A stretch of 64,000 nucleotides of DNA, taken from Cyanobacteria bacterium FACHB-471 (GTDB lineage: Bacteria; Cyanobacteriota; Cyanobacteriia; Elainellales; Elainellaceae). The notes under the pieces were generated by a model. That model saw only the letters and a program-made list of their open reading frames with translations, was not told the DNA's origin and did not search any database. Of this stretch, positions 18,813-28,465 are shown piece by piece (position 1 is the first letter of the stretch; each line of letters begins with the position of its first letter). The translations under genes and the position numbers were made by a program. The stretch lies in NCBI GenBank assembly GCA_014695345.1, contig JACJOC010000087.1, positions 1 to 64,000 on the forward strand, in the 5' to 3' direction.

Positions 18813-19367
18813 TTACAGATGAAACGGAAATTCTGACCGAATTTGCCAGCGTTGACCGTCGTGGATCAAAAGAGTAAGGCGATCGCCCACAAACTCAAAC
18901 TCTACCTGGCGCATTTGCAACTCTGTCCAGGCTTGCTTAAACGTTTGTCGGGTGAGATTTCGAGAGGCAACGGTGAGATGGGGCGAAAAGGCGCGATTAG
19001 ATTTGGGATCAACAATCTCTAGCGTTTCCTCTAAATGGGTTGCCAAAGCTGTTTGTAGCGCCAGCAGTTCGACCGTCTTTAGCACGTTGATATAGAGAAC
19101 TCGCGGTGCAAACGCTCCAAATCCAGACAGAGCAACTGGCACCTGTGACTGCTGGTTAGCAAATTCGCTTAAAGCCTGTTCTAGCCGAGCAATGTGCTGG
19201 AGTTGCCATTGGAAAGGCGGTTGTAAAGTGACATGGGGCGGAGATTTGGAAGTGCGCGTCTGGTAGCGATCGCCCAACTCCTGAATCACCTGACTGGCAT
19301 ACTCCTGAACCTCCAACGGTGGCAACAGCGCAACAAAAAACCGGGGATTAGACGCATCAGATTTCAT
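18813..19367 (-). CDS. 2H phosphoesterase, 2'-5' RNA ligase / ThpR-like
   Basis: This 184-residue protein has the two H-x-T/S-x motifs that define 2H phosphoesterases: PHVTLQPPF near residue 45 and PHLTVASR near 130. The family includes RNA 2',3'-cyclic phosphodiesterases and the so-called 2'-5' RNA ligases. It is followed on the same strand, 42 bp upstream in transcription order, by the mnmD-like gene, so a shared RNA-related unit is possible. Confidence 0.9.
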   Translation of the reverse strand: MKSDASNPRFFVALLPPLEVQEYASQVIQELGDRYQTRTSKSPPHVTLQPPFQWQLQHIARLEQALSEFANQQSQVPVALSGFGAFAPRVLYINVLKTVELLALQTALATHLEETLEIVDPKSNRAFSPHLTVASRNLTRQTFKQAWTELQMRQVEFEFVGDRLTLLIHDGQRWQIRSEFPFHL

Positions 19368-19409
19368 AGGGAATTGACGAAGTGTATGATTTCCAATATC
19401 CTTCCTCCT

Positions 19410-20273
19410 TCATGACTCATCCTTTCCCCACCACCTTTTCTTCCACTGAGAGGTTGATTCTAATGAGCAGGTTTGTTGTTCGATTTGCCGCTGTTGCAGG
19501 ATTTCTGAAGCGGTGGCGGTAAGGGTTGGATCTCGATAGGGAATGGCAGCCCGCGTTAGCAGATGTTCCCGGTCTTGAACAGATAGGGTTGGCAGGGGGG
19601 CAAAACTGGCAAGGGTACCGGGCGATCGCCTTCCCACTCCTGGAGTTGAGCTAATTTGCAGACCTGCCTCGACTAACGCAGTTCGCACGGCTGCTGCACA
19701 GGAGTAAGTTGCTAATTTTCCATCAGGCTTGAGACAGCCCGCGACATGCGCCAAAAATTCTACTGTCCAAAGCTGGGGACAGTGGGGTGGAGAGAAGGGA
19801 TCAAGGAAAATTGCATCAGCGCGGAAACCAGCCTGACGAATTCGTTGAATCGTTTGGCGTGCATCACCCAGCAGCAGTTGAGCGTGCAGACGATCGCTTT
19901 TCCACTTCAGATCAGCGGCGATCGCATTCAACAGTTGCGGAATCGGATCAGCCCAACCCGCTAGCAAGTTGTGGGCGATCGCTGCTTTGGAAACCTCTGG
20001 GTTTAGTTCCAGCCCGACCCACTCTACCTGGCAAGCCGGATTGACTGCCCAAATCGTTTCTAACGCAGCAGCTGTGTTGTAGCCTAATCCATAACAAACA
20101 TCGAGAATGCTGACCGTTGGCTGCTGTGCCTTTAGCGCTAATTGGGTCGGTTGAATGAACTTTTGCTCAGCTTCTAGTCTTGCCCCCTGACGACTGTGAA
20201 AGGCTTCGTCAAATTCGGCTGAAAAGAAGGTGAACGAACCGTCTGCCGTTAGTTGAGGCTGGAAATTTACCAT
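19410..20273 (-). CDS. mnmD: MnmD-like tRNA methyltransferase (DUF752)
   Basis: The 287-residue protein has the family start, LTADGS-TFFS-EFDEAFHS, a SAM-binding ILDVCYGLGYN motif (about 56-66), VEWVGLELNPEV, the acidic DAIFLDPFSPPHCPQLWT and a C-terminal GVGRRSPGT. MnmD methylates the aminomethyl group on U34 of certain tRNAs to give mnm5s2U. It lacks the fused MnmC1 oxidase domain of E. coli MnmC, as is usual outside Proteobacteria. The substrate in cyanobacteria is inferred. Confidence 0.9.
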   Translation of the reverse strand: MVNFQPQLTADGSFTFFSAEFDEAFHSRQGARLEAEQKFIQPTQLALKAQQPTVSILDVCYGLGYNTAAALETIWAVNPACQVEWVGLELNPEVSKAAIAHNLLAGWADPIPQLLNAIAADLKWKSDRLHAQLLLGDARQTIQRIRQAGFRADAIFLDPFSPPHCPQLWTVEFLAHVAGCLKPDGKLATYSCAAAVRTALVEAGLQISSTPGVGRRSPGTLASFAPLPTLSVQDREHLLTRAAIPYRDPTLTATASEILQQRQIEQQTCSLESTSQWKKRWWGKDES

Positions 20274-20341
20274 CTTGCATCGCTGTTGTAACCGCAGCCA
20301 TGCGGTTTAGAATATCAGCTTGGATTAAACGGTTATGAAAT

Positions 20342-21220
20342 ATGGATATTGATCACCGAGATCAGTTAGTGAGTGGGGTCGTTTCTGCGGAATGGCTGTA
20401 TGAGCATTTGGATGATCCTCAGGTGGCGATCGCCGACTGCCGATTCTCGCTAGCTGATCCAGAGTTAGGACAACGCCAGTACCAGGAAAGCCACATTCCG
20501 GGTGCATACTATTTTGACCTGAATCGGGATCTGTCTGGTCCCGTTGGTCAGCATGGTGGGCGGCATCCCCTACCCGATGTGGGCACTCTGACAGAAAAGC
20601 TGAGAGCGATTGGAGTCCATTCAAGCAATGGCAGTTCGGAAGGTCCTGATTCAGAAAATTCAGGCGAACCAACCCTGGTGGTTGCTTACGATGATTCCCG
20701 CTTGGCCTTTTCTGCCCGTTTTTGGTGGCTATTACGCTACTTAGGACATGAGTATGTCGTAATTTTAGAGGGTGGCTTTGGCAATTGGCAGGCAAATTAT
20801 CCGGTTAGCAATGCCATCCCAGAACCTAAAGTGGGAAGTTTTGTGCCCCATGTACAGGGCGATCGCATCCTCAACATTGAAGCTGTAAAATCGCGCAAAG
20901 ATCGTCCCGGAGTTGTTTTGGTTGACTCTCGGGAGGGCGATCGCTATCGAGGAGAACGCGAACCGATTGACCCAATCGCAGGACATATTCCAGGAGCCGT
21001 CAACTATCCCTGGCAAATGGTGACAACGAGTGAGGGGCAAGTTCGTTCTCTGGCTGAGCAACAGCAGCACTGGGCAGAGCTAGCGCACGTAGAAGAGATC
21101 ATTGTCTACTGCGGGTCGGGGGTCACCGCTTGTGTCAATTTGTTTTCCTTAGAGATGGCGGGTATTAGAGACGCAAAGCTTTATCCGGGTAGCTGGAGCG
21201 ATTGGTGCTCTTATCTTTAA
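20342..21220 (+). CDS. Sulfurtransferase with two rhodanese domains
   Basis: The 292-residue protein has an inactive N-terminal rhodanese domain (about 10-155; Asp118 where a catalytic Cys would be) and an active C-terminal one with Cys257 in YCGSGVTA. CGSGVT loops are typical of 3-mercaptopyruvate or thiosulfate sulfurtransferases. HIPGA occurs in both halves. Residues 94-110 form a Ser/Gly/Glu-rich loop insertion. It is divergent from the mnmD-like gene with 68 bp between starts. Confidence 0.92.
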   Translation: MDIDHRDQLVSGVVSAEWLYEHLDDPQVAIADCRFSLADPELGQRQYQESHIPGAYYFDLNRDLSGPVGQHGGRHPLPDVGTLTEKLRAIGVHSSNGSSEGPDSENSGEPTLVVAYDDSRLAFSARFWWLLRYLGHEYVVILEGGFGNWQANYPVSNAIPEPKVGSFVPHVQGDRILNIEAVKSRKDRPGVVLVDSREGDRYRGEREPIDPIAGHIPGAVNYPWQMVTTSEGQVRSLAEQQQHWAELAHVEEIIVYCGSGVTACVNLFSLEMAGIRDAKLYPGSWSDWCSYL

Positions 21221-21876
21221 GGAAATTCTCCCGATGATCTGTAAGAAGCGTTTGCATTTTGCTCAGAAAAGTCTTTGATTGCCCCCTTTTGGGAACTGAA
21301 AGCTAAATTTTCACATCTAAAAATAATCTAGTTTCATCATCAGCTGACTCCAATCCCAAAAAATTCCTGACTTTGAAGGAAGCAGGATAAAATACCTATA
21401 ATAAAGGTGCGCTATAGCTACTTTTCTAGTAGCAGAATTTCTAGACCAATCTACTAACCTATCTCTTACAGATACTACAGATGGATATGGAAAATATCAG
21501 CAAACTTGTGTTCGTATGGGCGATCGCAAACGGCAGGAGCAATTTTTGTACATGACATAAATCGGCTCTGCTGTCCGAATTTAGGCAGACTTATTTTTAA
21601 ATCAAGACTCAATAGATTGATCGATAGCTGCAGTTAGCATCAATGGCTACAGTTAGCTCAAATAGGCTGCGAGCGCAAGGCAAGATCAGCTTTTAGTCAG
21701 ATGCATCAAAAGGCTCAATAGCCTTGAGTATCGATGGGCTAGAATACTTTGGTCATAGCCTGGTATTTAACTCATAGAGCCAAAAGTATTAGATTTAGCA
21801 GGTTTCTAAAAGCGAACTGCTAGGACTGAACATTCTAGCCGAACTCTCCGCTATAAAATTTTAGGTCTAAGTTTCT
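21221..21876. other. Long intergenic region upstream of the labA-like gene
   Basis: 656 bp without a convincing ORF. There is a small hairpin near 21415 (GCTACT/AGTAGC) and a pair of imperfect direct repeats of about 20 bp at 21632-21673, each starting CAGTTAGC and ending GGCT. The region probably holds the labA-like promoter and a long 5' leader. Confidence 0.4.
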
Positions 21877-22395
21877 ATGTCTATTTCTATGAACCGTCTT
21901 TCGATCTTTGTGGACGGGAACAATATGTTCTACGCTCAACAAAAAAATGGTTGGTTTTTTGATCCTAGGAGGGTGTTATCGCATTTTACGAACGATCCTG
22001 ATGTAATGCTAGTTAATGCCTTCTGGTATACCGGGCTAAAAGATCCGCAGGATCAACGGGGTTTTCGGGATGCTTTAATTAGCCTGGGATATACTGTCCG
22101 TTACAAAATTCTCAAAGAGTATTACGACGATAATTCCGGCCGCTATTCGCAAAAAGCAAATTTAGATATTGAAATTGTTGTAGACATGTTTAATACCGTC
22201 GATCAATATGATCGCGTCATTTTGTTTAGCGGCGATGGCGATTTTGAGCGAGCGATCGAGTTACTGCGTTCCAAGAATACACATATCACTGTAGTATCCA
22301 CAGAAGGAATGATTGCTAGAGAACTCCGCAATGCTACGGATCGCTATATTGATTTAAATGATATTCGCAAGCATATTGAAAAGGTCGATAGCTGA
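21877..22395 (+). CDS. LabA-like NYN-domain protein
   Basis: The 172-residue NYN (PIN-like) domain protein has the acidic residues expected for a metal-dependent nuclease fold: FVDGNNMFY at the start, NLDIEIVVDMFN near the middle, and LFSGDGDFERAIELL. A second Met at residue 5 is an alternative start. In Synechococcus elongatus, LabA acts in circadian output and represses gene expression through RpaA; membership of the broader family here is clear, the clock role is inferred. Confidence 0.9.
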   Translation: MSISMNRLSIFVDGNNMFYAQQKNGWFFDPRRVLSHFTNDPDVMLVNAFWYTGLKDPQDQRGFRDALISLGYTVRYKILKEYYDDNSGRYSQKANLDIEIVVDMFNTVDQYDRVILFSGDGDFERAIELLRSKNTHITVVSTEGMIARELRNATDRYIDLNDIRKHIEKVDS

Positions 22396-22459
22396 AGAAT
22401 TTTTCACTGAGTCATGGAGCACTGCGCTAATGGCAATGCCCTATGACTCACAACCAAAA

Positions 22460-23023
22460 CTAAATTGCTGCTGCAGAAAATAGAGCAGCTTCCAGCCGCT
22501 CCAACGCTTTTTCGAGGTTGTCGTTAACGACCTGAAAGTCAAATTCGTCTACTGCTTCGAGTTCTGCTTCTGCTCGTTTCAGCCGCCGCAAAATTGCCTG
22601 CTCTGAATCTTGGGCGCGATCGCGCAGGCGATTTTCTAATTCCTGCAATGAAGGCGGCAAGATAAAAATTCGCAGTGCGTCAGGAAAGGTTTGGCGAATT
22701 TGCCTGGCCCCTTCTAGCTCGATTTCTAGCACGACCCAGCGCCCTTGCTGAATCTGTTGCTCAACTGGACGACGAGGAGTGCCGTAACAATTACCTGCAA
22801 ACTCAGCCCACTCCAGCAATTCACCCTCTGCAACCATCTGGTCAAACTGAGGGCGGCTGACAAAGTAATAGTGTTGTCCATCTACCTCACCGGGACGCGG
22901 AGCACGAGTCGTGACGGAGATGGAAAAGTAAAGGTCGGGATGACGACGCAAAAGCGATCGCAGCAGCGTGCCTTTGCCTACGCCACTTGGTCCAGTGAAA
23001 ACAACCAGTTTACCTGCTCTCAT
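22460..23023 (-). CDS. gmk: Guanylate kinase
   Basis: 187 residues, normal for the family. The P-loop is [11 protein letters not shown] near residue 11; the GMP-binding [20 protein letters not shown] and [15 protein letters not shown] are present. It phosphorylates GMP to GDP and feeds GTP and second-messenger pools. It is divergent from murF. Confidence 0.96.
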   Translation of the reverse strand: MRAGKLVVFTGPSGVGKGTLLRSLLRRHPDLYFSISVTTRAPRPGEVDGQHYYFVSRPQFDQMVAEGELLEWAEFAGNCYGTPRRPVEQQIQQGRWVVLEIELEGARQIRQTFPDALRIFILPPSLQELENRLRDRAQDSEQAILRRLKRAEAELEAVDEFDFQVVNDNLEKALERLEAALFSAAAI

Positions 23024-23261
23024 GTTTTAACCTATCCACTCGATCGCCGTTTTAGTATTTATCCATGTTCATGTAACTTTGGATAGTCTGACAACTCTAC
23101 AACGCGATCTTTGCCCAAATTTATTTTTAGGGCTTCTTCTAGAAGCCTGCTTTTATCGAGGAAGGACTACGCTTCTTCCCAAATAAAACAGCTTCAAACC
23201 CAGGTCTTAGTGTGTCTGGGGGAGCGGTATGATCACAGCTAGCCGTTTTAGGATTTAGTGC

Positions 23262-24644
23262 ATGTCTTTTGGTGCAAGTCTTGCTCAACTGGTTGAAGTT
23301 TTGGATGCAGAGCCGCTCAATCTAGCAGAGCCTGAACTAGCAAAAATTGCGATGGGAATTACAACCGACAGCCGCCATATCGGAGCAGGAGAACTGTTTT
23401 TGGCGCTACGGGGCGAACAGTTTGACGGACACACATTTGTTGAGGCAGCCCTTCAGCAAGGCGCGATCGCCGCAGTTGTCGACCGGCAGTCGGTGACATC
23501 GGAATTAGGCACAGATACAGAAATACCGCTGCTAGTCGCTGAGGATACGCTGGCAGCTTATCAGGCGATCGCCCGCTGGTGGCGCGATCAGTTCACGATC
23601 CCAGTGATTGCGGTAACTGGCTCTGTAGGCAAAACTACGACCAAAGAATTAATTGCGGCTGTCTTAGCGACTCAAGGGCGCGTGCTGAAAACTCAGGCAA
23701 ACTATAACAATGAGATTGGGGTACCTAAAACGCTGCTTCAGCTTGGGCAAGACCATGATTATGCCGTCATCGAGATGGGAATGAGAGGCAGCGGCGAAAT
23801 TGCTTTACTCACCCAGATTGCCCGACCTGATATTGCTGTGATTACTAACGTTGGCACTGCACACATTGAGCGGCTTGGTTCTGAGCAAGCGATCGCCAAT
23901 GCAAAATGTGAACTGCTGGCAGAAATGCCCTCGACGGGGATCGCCATTCTCAACCACGACAATATCCGTTTGCTCGAAACAGCGGCACAGGTATGGCAAG
24001 GAAAAACCGTTAGCTTTGGACTAGAGGGAGGAGACGTACAGGGGCAACTACTCGACTCGCAAACCCTCCAAGTTGGTGAAATGGCATTCCCGCTGCCGCT
24101 GCCTGGTCGCCATAATGCGCTGAATTATCTAGCGGCACTGGCTGTTGCTCAGGTGCTTCAGGTCAACTGGACGCCACTGACCCGAGGGTTGACCCTGGAA
24201 TTACCAAAAGGACGGGCACAGCGGTATAACCTGCCTAATGACATCGTCATCCTGGATGAAACATACAACGCAGGCGTGGAATCAATGACAGCAGCATTAC
24301 ACCTGCTGGCTCAAACACCAGGACAGCGTCATATCGCAGTTTTAGGCACGATGAAAGAACTGGGCGAGCGCTCTGTGGAACTGCACCATCAAGTCGGCAC
24401 CGTTGTCCATCAGCTTCGTCTGGATCTTCTGCTGATTTTGGCGGAAGAGGCAGAGTCTGAAGCAATGGCAGCAGGTGCAAAAACAGTGCCAGTGGAAAAA
24501 TTTCTCAGTCATGCGGCACTTTTGGAGAGACTCAAGAGCTTTGTGAAACCGGGCGATCGCCTGCTGTTTAAAGCATCCCGTGCTGTAGGGTTGGATCAAG
24601 TCGTAGATCAACTCAAATCAGTCACTCTGACTCAGCAAATCTAA
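23262..24644 (+). CDS. murF: UDP-N-acetylmuramoyl-tripeptide--D-alanyl-D-alanine ligase
   Basis: The 460-residue protein shows the Mur ligase order: N-terminal UDP-binding domain with ITTDSRHIGAGELFLALRGE, central ATPase with P-loop VTGSVGKTTTKE and NNEIGVPKTLL, and C-terminal domain with DETYNAGVESMTAAL. The FDGH-F motif is typical of MurF. It adds D-Ala-D-Ala to the peptidoglycan stem. A TATGAT lies near 23228 as a possible -10. Confidence 0.96.
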   Translation: MSFGASLAQLVEVLDAEPLNLAEPELAKIAMGITTDSRHIGAGELFLALRGEQFDGHTFVEAALQQGAIAAVVDRQSVTSELGTDTEIPLLVAEDTLAAYQAIARWWRDQFTIPVIAVTGSVGKTTTKELIAAVLATQGRVLKTQANYNNEIGVPKTLLQLGQDHDYAVIEMGMRGSGEIALLTQIARPDIAVITNVGTAHIERLGSEQAIANAKCELLAEMPSTGIAILNHDNIRLLETAAQVWQGKTVSFGLEGGDVQGQLLDSQTLQVGEMAFPLPLPGRHNALNYLAALAVAQVLQVNWTPLTRGLTLELPKGRAQRYNLPNDIVILDETYNAGVESMTAALHLLAQTPGQRHIAVLGTMKELGERSVELHHQVGTVVHQLRLDLLLILAEEAESEAMAAGAKTVPVEKFLSHAALLERLKSFVKPGDRLLFKASRAVGLDQVVDQLKSVTLTQQI

Positions 24645-24833
24645 CTTGTGCTTTTACCCAGGGCTATTCTGCAATAGGAGAAGTTCTACCTCCAAAATAG
24701 TTCGGTTGGAAGTCGCGCTATTGCAGATTAATTGCAAGGTGGACAAACTGCACCATCACCACAGTCCTGATCGTCTTGTTTCAACGATCGCCAGTTGCAG
24801 GCTGTCTCGTCATACGCCGTCCCTCAATTGTCT

Positions 24834-24874
24834 GTTTGAGACCCGAGGTTTTAAATCCACCTCGGGTCTCAAAC
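24834..24874. repeat. 16-bp perfect inverted repeat between murF and ictB
   Basis: Arms 24834-24849 and 24859-24874 are perfectly complementary with a 9-nt loop. There is no T-run on either side, so it is not a standard intrinsic terminator. It sits inside a 324-bp gap (24645-24968) that holds no gene I accept; it may be a terminator aided by other factors, an RNA-processing site, or a mobile palindrome. Confidence 0.65.
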
Positions 24875-24968
24875 GGTGATATATTCTCTAAAACACATGG
24901 TGAAAAAGCTGCAACAGCAAGTCTTTTGAGTTCAACGCCGCATCACGCAACACCTCACAACATCTTTT

Positions 24969-26369
24969 ATGAATGTCTGGCAACAGATTACTTTGACAAA
25001 TTTATCGCCTGCCCATTGGGGCGATGCGAGCTATGCACATCGGCTAGTTGGGCTACTAAGAGAATGGCGGCGAAGTAGCTGGCTGATGCAGCAGGCAGAC
25101 TTGATTGGGACGCTGTTGGCGATCGCCGTTTTTGCCTTTGCACCCTTCGTCTCAACCACGCTCATTGGAGTTTTGCTGATTGCCTGTGCCGGATTTTGGG
25201 TGTTGTTAACCCTTTCTGATGAATCAGGAACGGGGTTAACTCCCATTCACTTGCTGGTGTTGCTCTACTGGGGAATTGCAGTCATTGCCACAGCCATTTC
25301 ACCCGTTAGAACAGATGCTCTTTCAGGATTGGTCAAACTAACCCTGTATCTGCTGCTGTTTGTGTTGCTGGCAAAGGTGCTACGATCGCCCCGACTCCGT
25401 TCTTTGCTGATCACAGGCTACCTACTAACTGCTCTGGTAGTGAGTGTCGGCGGCATCCGGCAATGGTTTTTTGGAGCCGCAGCCCTGGCAACTTGGGTTG
25501 ATGCCGAATCTACGCTAGCGGGCACAACTCGGGTCTACAGCTATCTAGGCAATCCAAACCTATTAGCCGCTTATCTGTTGCCTGCCTCGATGCTTAGCGC
25601 CGCAGCAGTTTTTGCTTGGAAGGGCTGGCTGCCTAAGGCATTGGCAGTCGTGATGGCGCTGGTCAATTCCGCCTGTCTGGTTTTGACCTTTAGTCGGGGC
25701 GGATGGATCGGCTTTGTGATCGCTGGCTTTGTGCTGATGATCTTGCTGGTTTACTGGTACAGCGTCTACTTACCGCGAGTTTGGCGACCTTGGGCAATTC
25801 CGATTGTGTTGGGCGTTTCGACTGCGTTTGTAATTGTGTCCGTATTTTCGGTTCCTCAACTGCGCGATCGCTTCCTCAGTATCTTTGCCGGGCGGGAAGA
25901 CAGCAGCAATAACTTCCGCCTCAATGTTTGGGCTGCGGTTCAGAATATGATTCGCGATCGCCCCATACTAGGAATTGGTCCTGGCAACGAAGCTTTTAAT
26001 CGGGTTTATCCACGCTATCAGCGAGCAGGCTACACAGCTTTAAGTGCCTACTCCGTCTTCCTAGAAATTGCAGTCGAAACTGGTTTCATTGGACTGAGCT
26101 GCTTCATCTGGCTGCTGTTAGTCACGCTCAATCAGGGCTGGCTTCAACTTCGGCGACTCCGTAAATTCAACAGCCGTGAAGGATTCTGGTTAATGGCAGC
26201 AATCGCCACTCTCTGCGGAATGTTGGCCCACGGCTTAGTCGATACAGTTTGGTACCGCCCCCAAGTCAGCACCCTGTGGTGGTTGATGGTGGCGCTGATT
26301 GCTAGCTACTACATGCCGTCAAGGGCGATCGTTGAAGACCAAACTTTTGAGAATGCCGAAGCAGCCTAA
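24969..26369 (+). CDS. ictB: IctB family polytopic membrane protein (O-antigen ligase-like)
   Basis: The 466-residue protein has about ten membrane helices and the Wzy/O-antigen ligase (PF04932) pattern, with SYLGNPNLLAAYLLP near residue 192, FSRGGWIGF near 240 and GIGPGNEAFN near 337. IctB was named as a bicarbonate accumulator from a Synechococcus mutant, but its fold is that of O-antigen ligases and its transport role is disputed. It converges on smpB with only 3 bp between the stops. Confidence 0.88.
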   Translation: MNVWQQITLTNLSPAHWGDASYAHRLVGLLREWRRSSWLMQQADLIGTLLAIAVFAFAPFVSTTLIGVLLIACAGFWVLLTLSDESGTGLTPIHLLVLLYWGIAVIATAISPVRTDALSGLVKLTLYLLLFVLLAKVLRSPRLRSLLITGYLLTALVVSVGGIRQWFFGAAALATWVDAESTLAGTTRVYSYLGNPNLLAAYLLPASMLSAAAVFAWKGWLPKALAVVMALVNSACLVLTFSRGGWIGFVIAGFVLMILLVYWYSVYLPRVWRPWAIPIVLGVSTAFVIVSVFSVPQLRDRFLSIFAGREDSSNNFRLNVWAAVQNMIRDRPILGIGPGNEAFNRVYPRYQRAGYTALSAYSVFLEIAVETGFIGLSCFIWLLLVTLNQGWLQLRRLRKFNSREGFWLMAAIATLCGMLAHGLVDTVWYRPQVSTLWWLMVALIASYYMPSRAIVEDQTFENAEAA

Positions 26370-26372
26370 CGC

Positions 26373-26840
26373 CTAGTAATTCTTTACTGCCCGATCGATT
26401 TCGCGCTTCTCCTGCTTACGTTTCAGGTCTTCGCGCTTGTCGTGCAGCTTCTTACCTCTGCCCAAGGCGATCGTTACCTTCAGCCAGCCCCGTTTGAGGT
26501 AAACCTTCAACGGCACTAGAGTCAGTCCTTTTTGCTCAACTTGCCCAATCAGCTTACGAATCTCCTGCCTGTGCAGCAGCAGCTTCCGAGTGCGACGTGG
26601 ATCATGATTGAATATCTGACTGGCACTTTCGTGCGGTGAAATATGCACGTTGTATAGCCATGCTTCACCATTACGAATCAACGCATAGCCATCTCGCAGG
26701 TTAATCTTGCCCTGCCGAATCGACTTAACTTCGGTTCCCCTTAGCTCAATCCCTGCTTCGTAAGTCTCTAAAATCTCATAGAGAAAACGGGCCTGGCGAT
26801 TATCGCTAACAATTTTGTAACCGTCACTACTATCACTCAT
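26373..26840 (-). CDS. smpB: SsrA-binding protein
   Basis: 155 residues, full length. Conserved features: N-terminal [35 protein letters not shown], the [15 protein letters not shown] segment, and the basic C-terminal tail ending with DKRE. It binds tmRNA and delivers it to stalled ribosomes. The tmRNA gene is not in this window. Confidence 0.97.
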   Translation of the reverse strand: MSDSSDGYKIVSDNRQARFLYEILETYEAGIELRGTEVKSIRQGKINLRDGYALIRNGEAWLYNVHISPHESASQIFNHDPRRTRKLLLHRQEIRKLIGQVEQKGLTLVPLKVYLKRGWLKVTIALGRGKKLHDKREDLKRKQEKREIDRAVKNY

Positions 26841-26864
26841 TACGCACGCTGTGGAGAGATAAAT

Positions 26865-27131
26865 TTACTCAACTACAATGCGCCACTCGTGTAATTCATA
26901 AGCGACGCAACCATTTTGGACTAAGGGATCTTGAGCAACGATCGCCTTTGCCTGTTCTAGTGAATCTGCCTTAAATAACAGCATTCCACCGCCAAACTCC
27001 GCCCAATAACCTGTCCGTGCTTCATGTCCTTTGGCAATCAGGTCTTTGACGTAAGATTTGTGAGCGGGAACAGAGCAATCAAAAGTAGATTTGTCTACGA
27101 TACCCTTTTCAATTTTGACAAACCAAGGCAT
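26865..27131 (-). CDS. YciI-like protein
   Basis: The 88-residue protein has the YciI/YCII dimeric alpha-beta fold pattern: a H-x-x-Y near residue 24, GHEARTGYWAEFGGGMLLF, A-x-x-x-A-x-x-x-DPLVQNGC and YELHEW at the end. Active-site residues of the family are a His and an Asp; the Asp in QDPL is visible. Function is unknown in general. It lies 24 bp before smpB on the same strand. Confidence 0.85.
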   Translation of the reverse strand: MPWFVKIEKGIVDKSTFDCSVPAHKSYVKDLIAKGHEARTGYWAEFGGGMLLFKADSLEQAKAIVAQDPLVQNGCVAYELHEWRIVVE

Positions 27132-27176
27132 AAGATGGCTTTTTTCTACCGAAATCCAGGATAACCTGAACGGGAC

Positions 27177-27770
27177 TCAGGCGGGGGAGAGATAGCCTGC
27201 TGCAACGCAGTCGTCCAACAACTTCTGCACAAATGGCCATAGCTCAGGTGCACCTGTTTCAATGGGGCTGACCCGCTGCTGAACCTGAGCGCGATGAATG
27301 TTGTGGATTTGCCAGGTGCCCCCTCTCGTTTGCTGATTATGCAATACAGGCTGCAAGCGATCTAGAGCGGCTGCAAATTTCGCTGTAGCGGTTTCTTGCG
27401 CCTCAAATTCTTGCCAAATTTTCTTCAACTCAACGCTTTGTTCTGGTGGTAATAGCCCAAACAGCCGAGTCGCCGCCTGTATTTCTCGTTCTGCCTTAGT
27501 TTCGTTTCCCTGTAAGTCGTAGCAAAACGTATCTCCCGCATCGATTTCAACCAGATCGTGGATCAGCAGCATCTTGATCGCAGAGAGCAGGTCAACCCCC
27601 GCAGGCGCATACTCAATTAGCAAAACTGCCATCAGTGCCAGATGCCAGGAATGTTCTGCACTGTTTTCTCGCCGCGATTCATCAACTAATAAAGTCTGGC
27701 GCAAAATTCCCTTAAGCTTGTCAATTTCGATGATGAACTGGATTTGCTGAGAAAGTCGATCGGTTTGCAC
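27177..27770 (-). CDS. HD-domain phosphohydrolase (YfbR/HDDC2-like)
   Basis: The 197-residue protein starts with GTG at 27770. It has the HD metal motif: NSAEHSWHLAL with His near residue 40, IHDLVEIDAGD with the HD pair near 70, and a later Asp in AALDRLQP. The pattern matches YfbR/HDDC2 5'-deoxyribonucleotidases that dephosphorylate dNMPs. It is divergent from the truncated photolyase fragment with about 70 bp between. Confidence 0.88.
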   Translation of the reverse strand: MQTDRLSQQIQFIIEIDKLKGILRQTLLVDESRRENSAEHSWHLALMAVLLIEYAPAGVDLLSAIKMLLIHDLVEIDAGDTFCYDLQGNETKAEREIQAATRLFGLLPPEQSVELKKIWQEFEAQETATAKFAAALDRLQPVLHNQQTRGGTWQIHNIHRAQVQQRVSPIETGAPELWPFVQKLLDDCVAAGYLSPA

Positions 27771-27841
27771 GTTAAGCCTTTGGAATTCAACGCCATTAGA
27801 ATATCAGAGTCGGTGGAGGGAGTTGGGAATGGGCGATCGCT

Positions 27842-28459
27842 TTGCTGGGAATGGACTGGCGGTTTGGCGCACTGCACTTTATGCATCATCTTATTGACGG
27901 CGATTGTCCGATTGACCACTATCAATGGGCGATGCAAGCGGGTGTAACGCACTGCGTCGATAAAACCTGGACAAGAATTTACAACTCAGAGCAAGTTACC
28001 GTTGATCGCTGTGATCCCGAGGGTGCATTTATCAAACAATGGGTGCCAGAACTGGCAAAGTTACCCGCTGCCGCGCTAGGTTCCCCTTTGGGGATCAAGG
28101 GTTATCCTGCTCCTATCCTGAAGTACAAAGCGGCTCGTCAGCGACGAGTACAGCAGCTTCAGCAACAGCGTCAGATTTTTATGAACCAGGAAAACGTGAT
28201 CCCGCATTTGGCACGACTGCCCAAATCGGTGATCCCGTTCGGGGCAGAGCGATTTAATAGTGAGATCGGTTGGGCAAAGTTGCCGGATATTGATATGTTT
28301 CCGTTGCCGCTCGACTTAGATGCGTTGGATATAGAAGGGGCGATCGCTCTTCGTACCTGGTTTGTGGCGCACGTGGAGATCAAGCCCCACCAATCTAAGA
28401 GGCGATCGAAGAAATCAAAAACATCAGATGGTGTAACTCAGCTGAGTCTGTTGCCTTGA
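27842..28459 (+). pseudogene. 5'-truncated photolyase/cryptochrome FAD-binding domain
   Basis: The open frame matches only the C-terminal part of photolyase/cryptochrome proteins: DWRFGALHFMHHLIDGD, HYQWAMQAGVTHCVDKTWTRIYN, DPEGAFIKQWVPEL, then a basic tail after residue 175. The N-terminal antenna domain and the first part of the FAD-binding helices, including the conserved Trp-x-His/Asn-Arg-x-Arg-Met segment, are absent. An in-frame TAG lies at 27797, and the first usable starts are a TTG at 27842 or an ATG at 27851. The match begins right at the frame start, so the gene looks truncated, not split. A functional short protein cannot be excluded. Confidence 0.75.
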
Positions 28460-28465
28460 AGTGGC

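Noticed and set aside
24834-24874. Intrinsic terminator for murF
   Set aside because: There is no T-run after the stem and it lies about 190 bp past the stop, so I report it only as a repeat.
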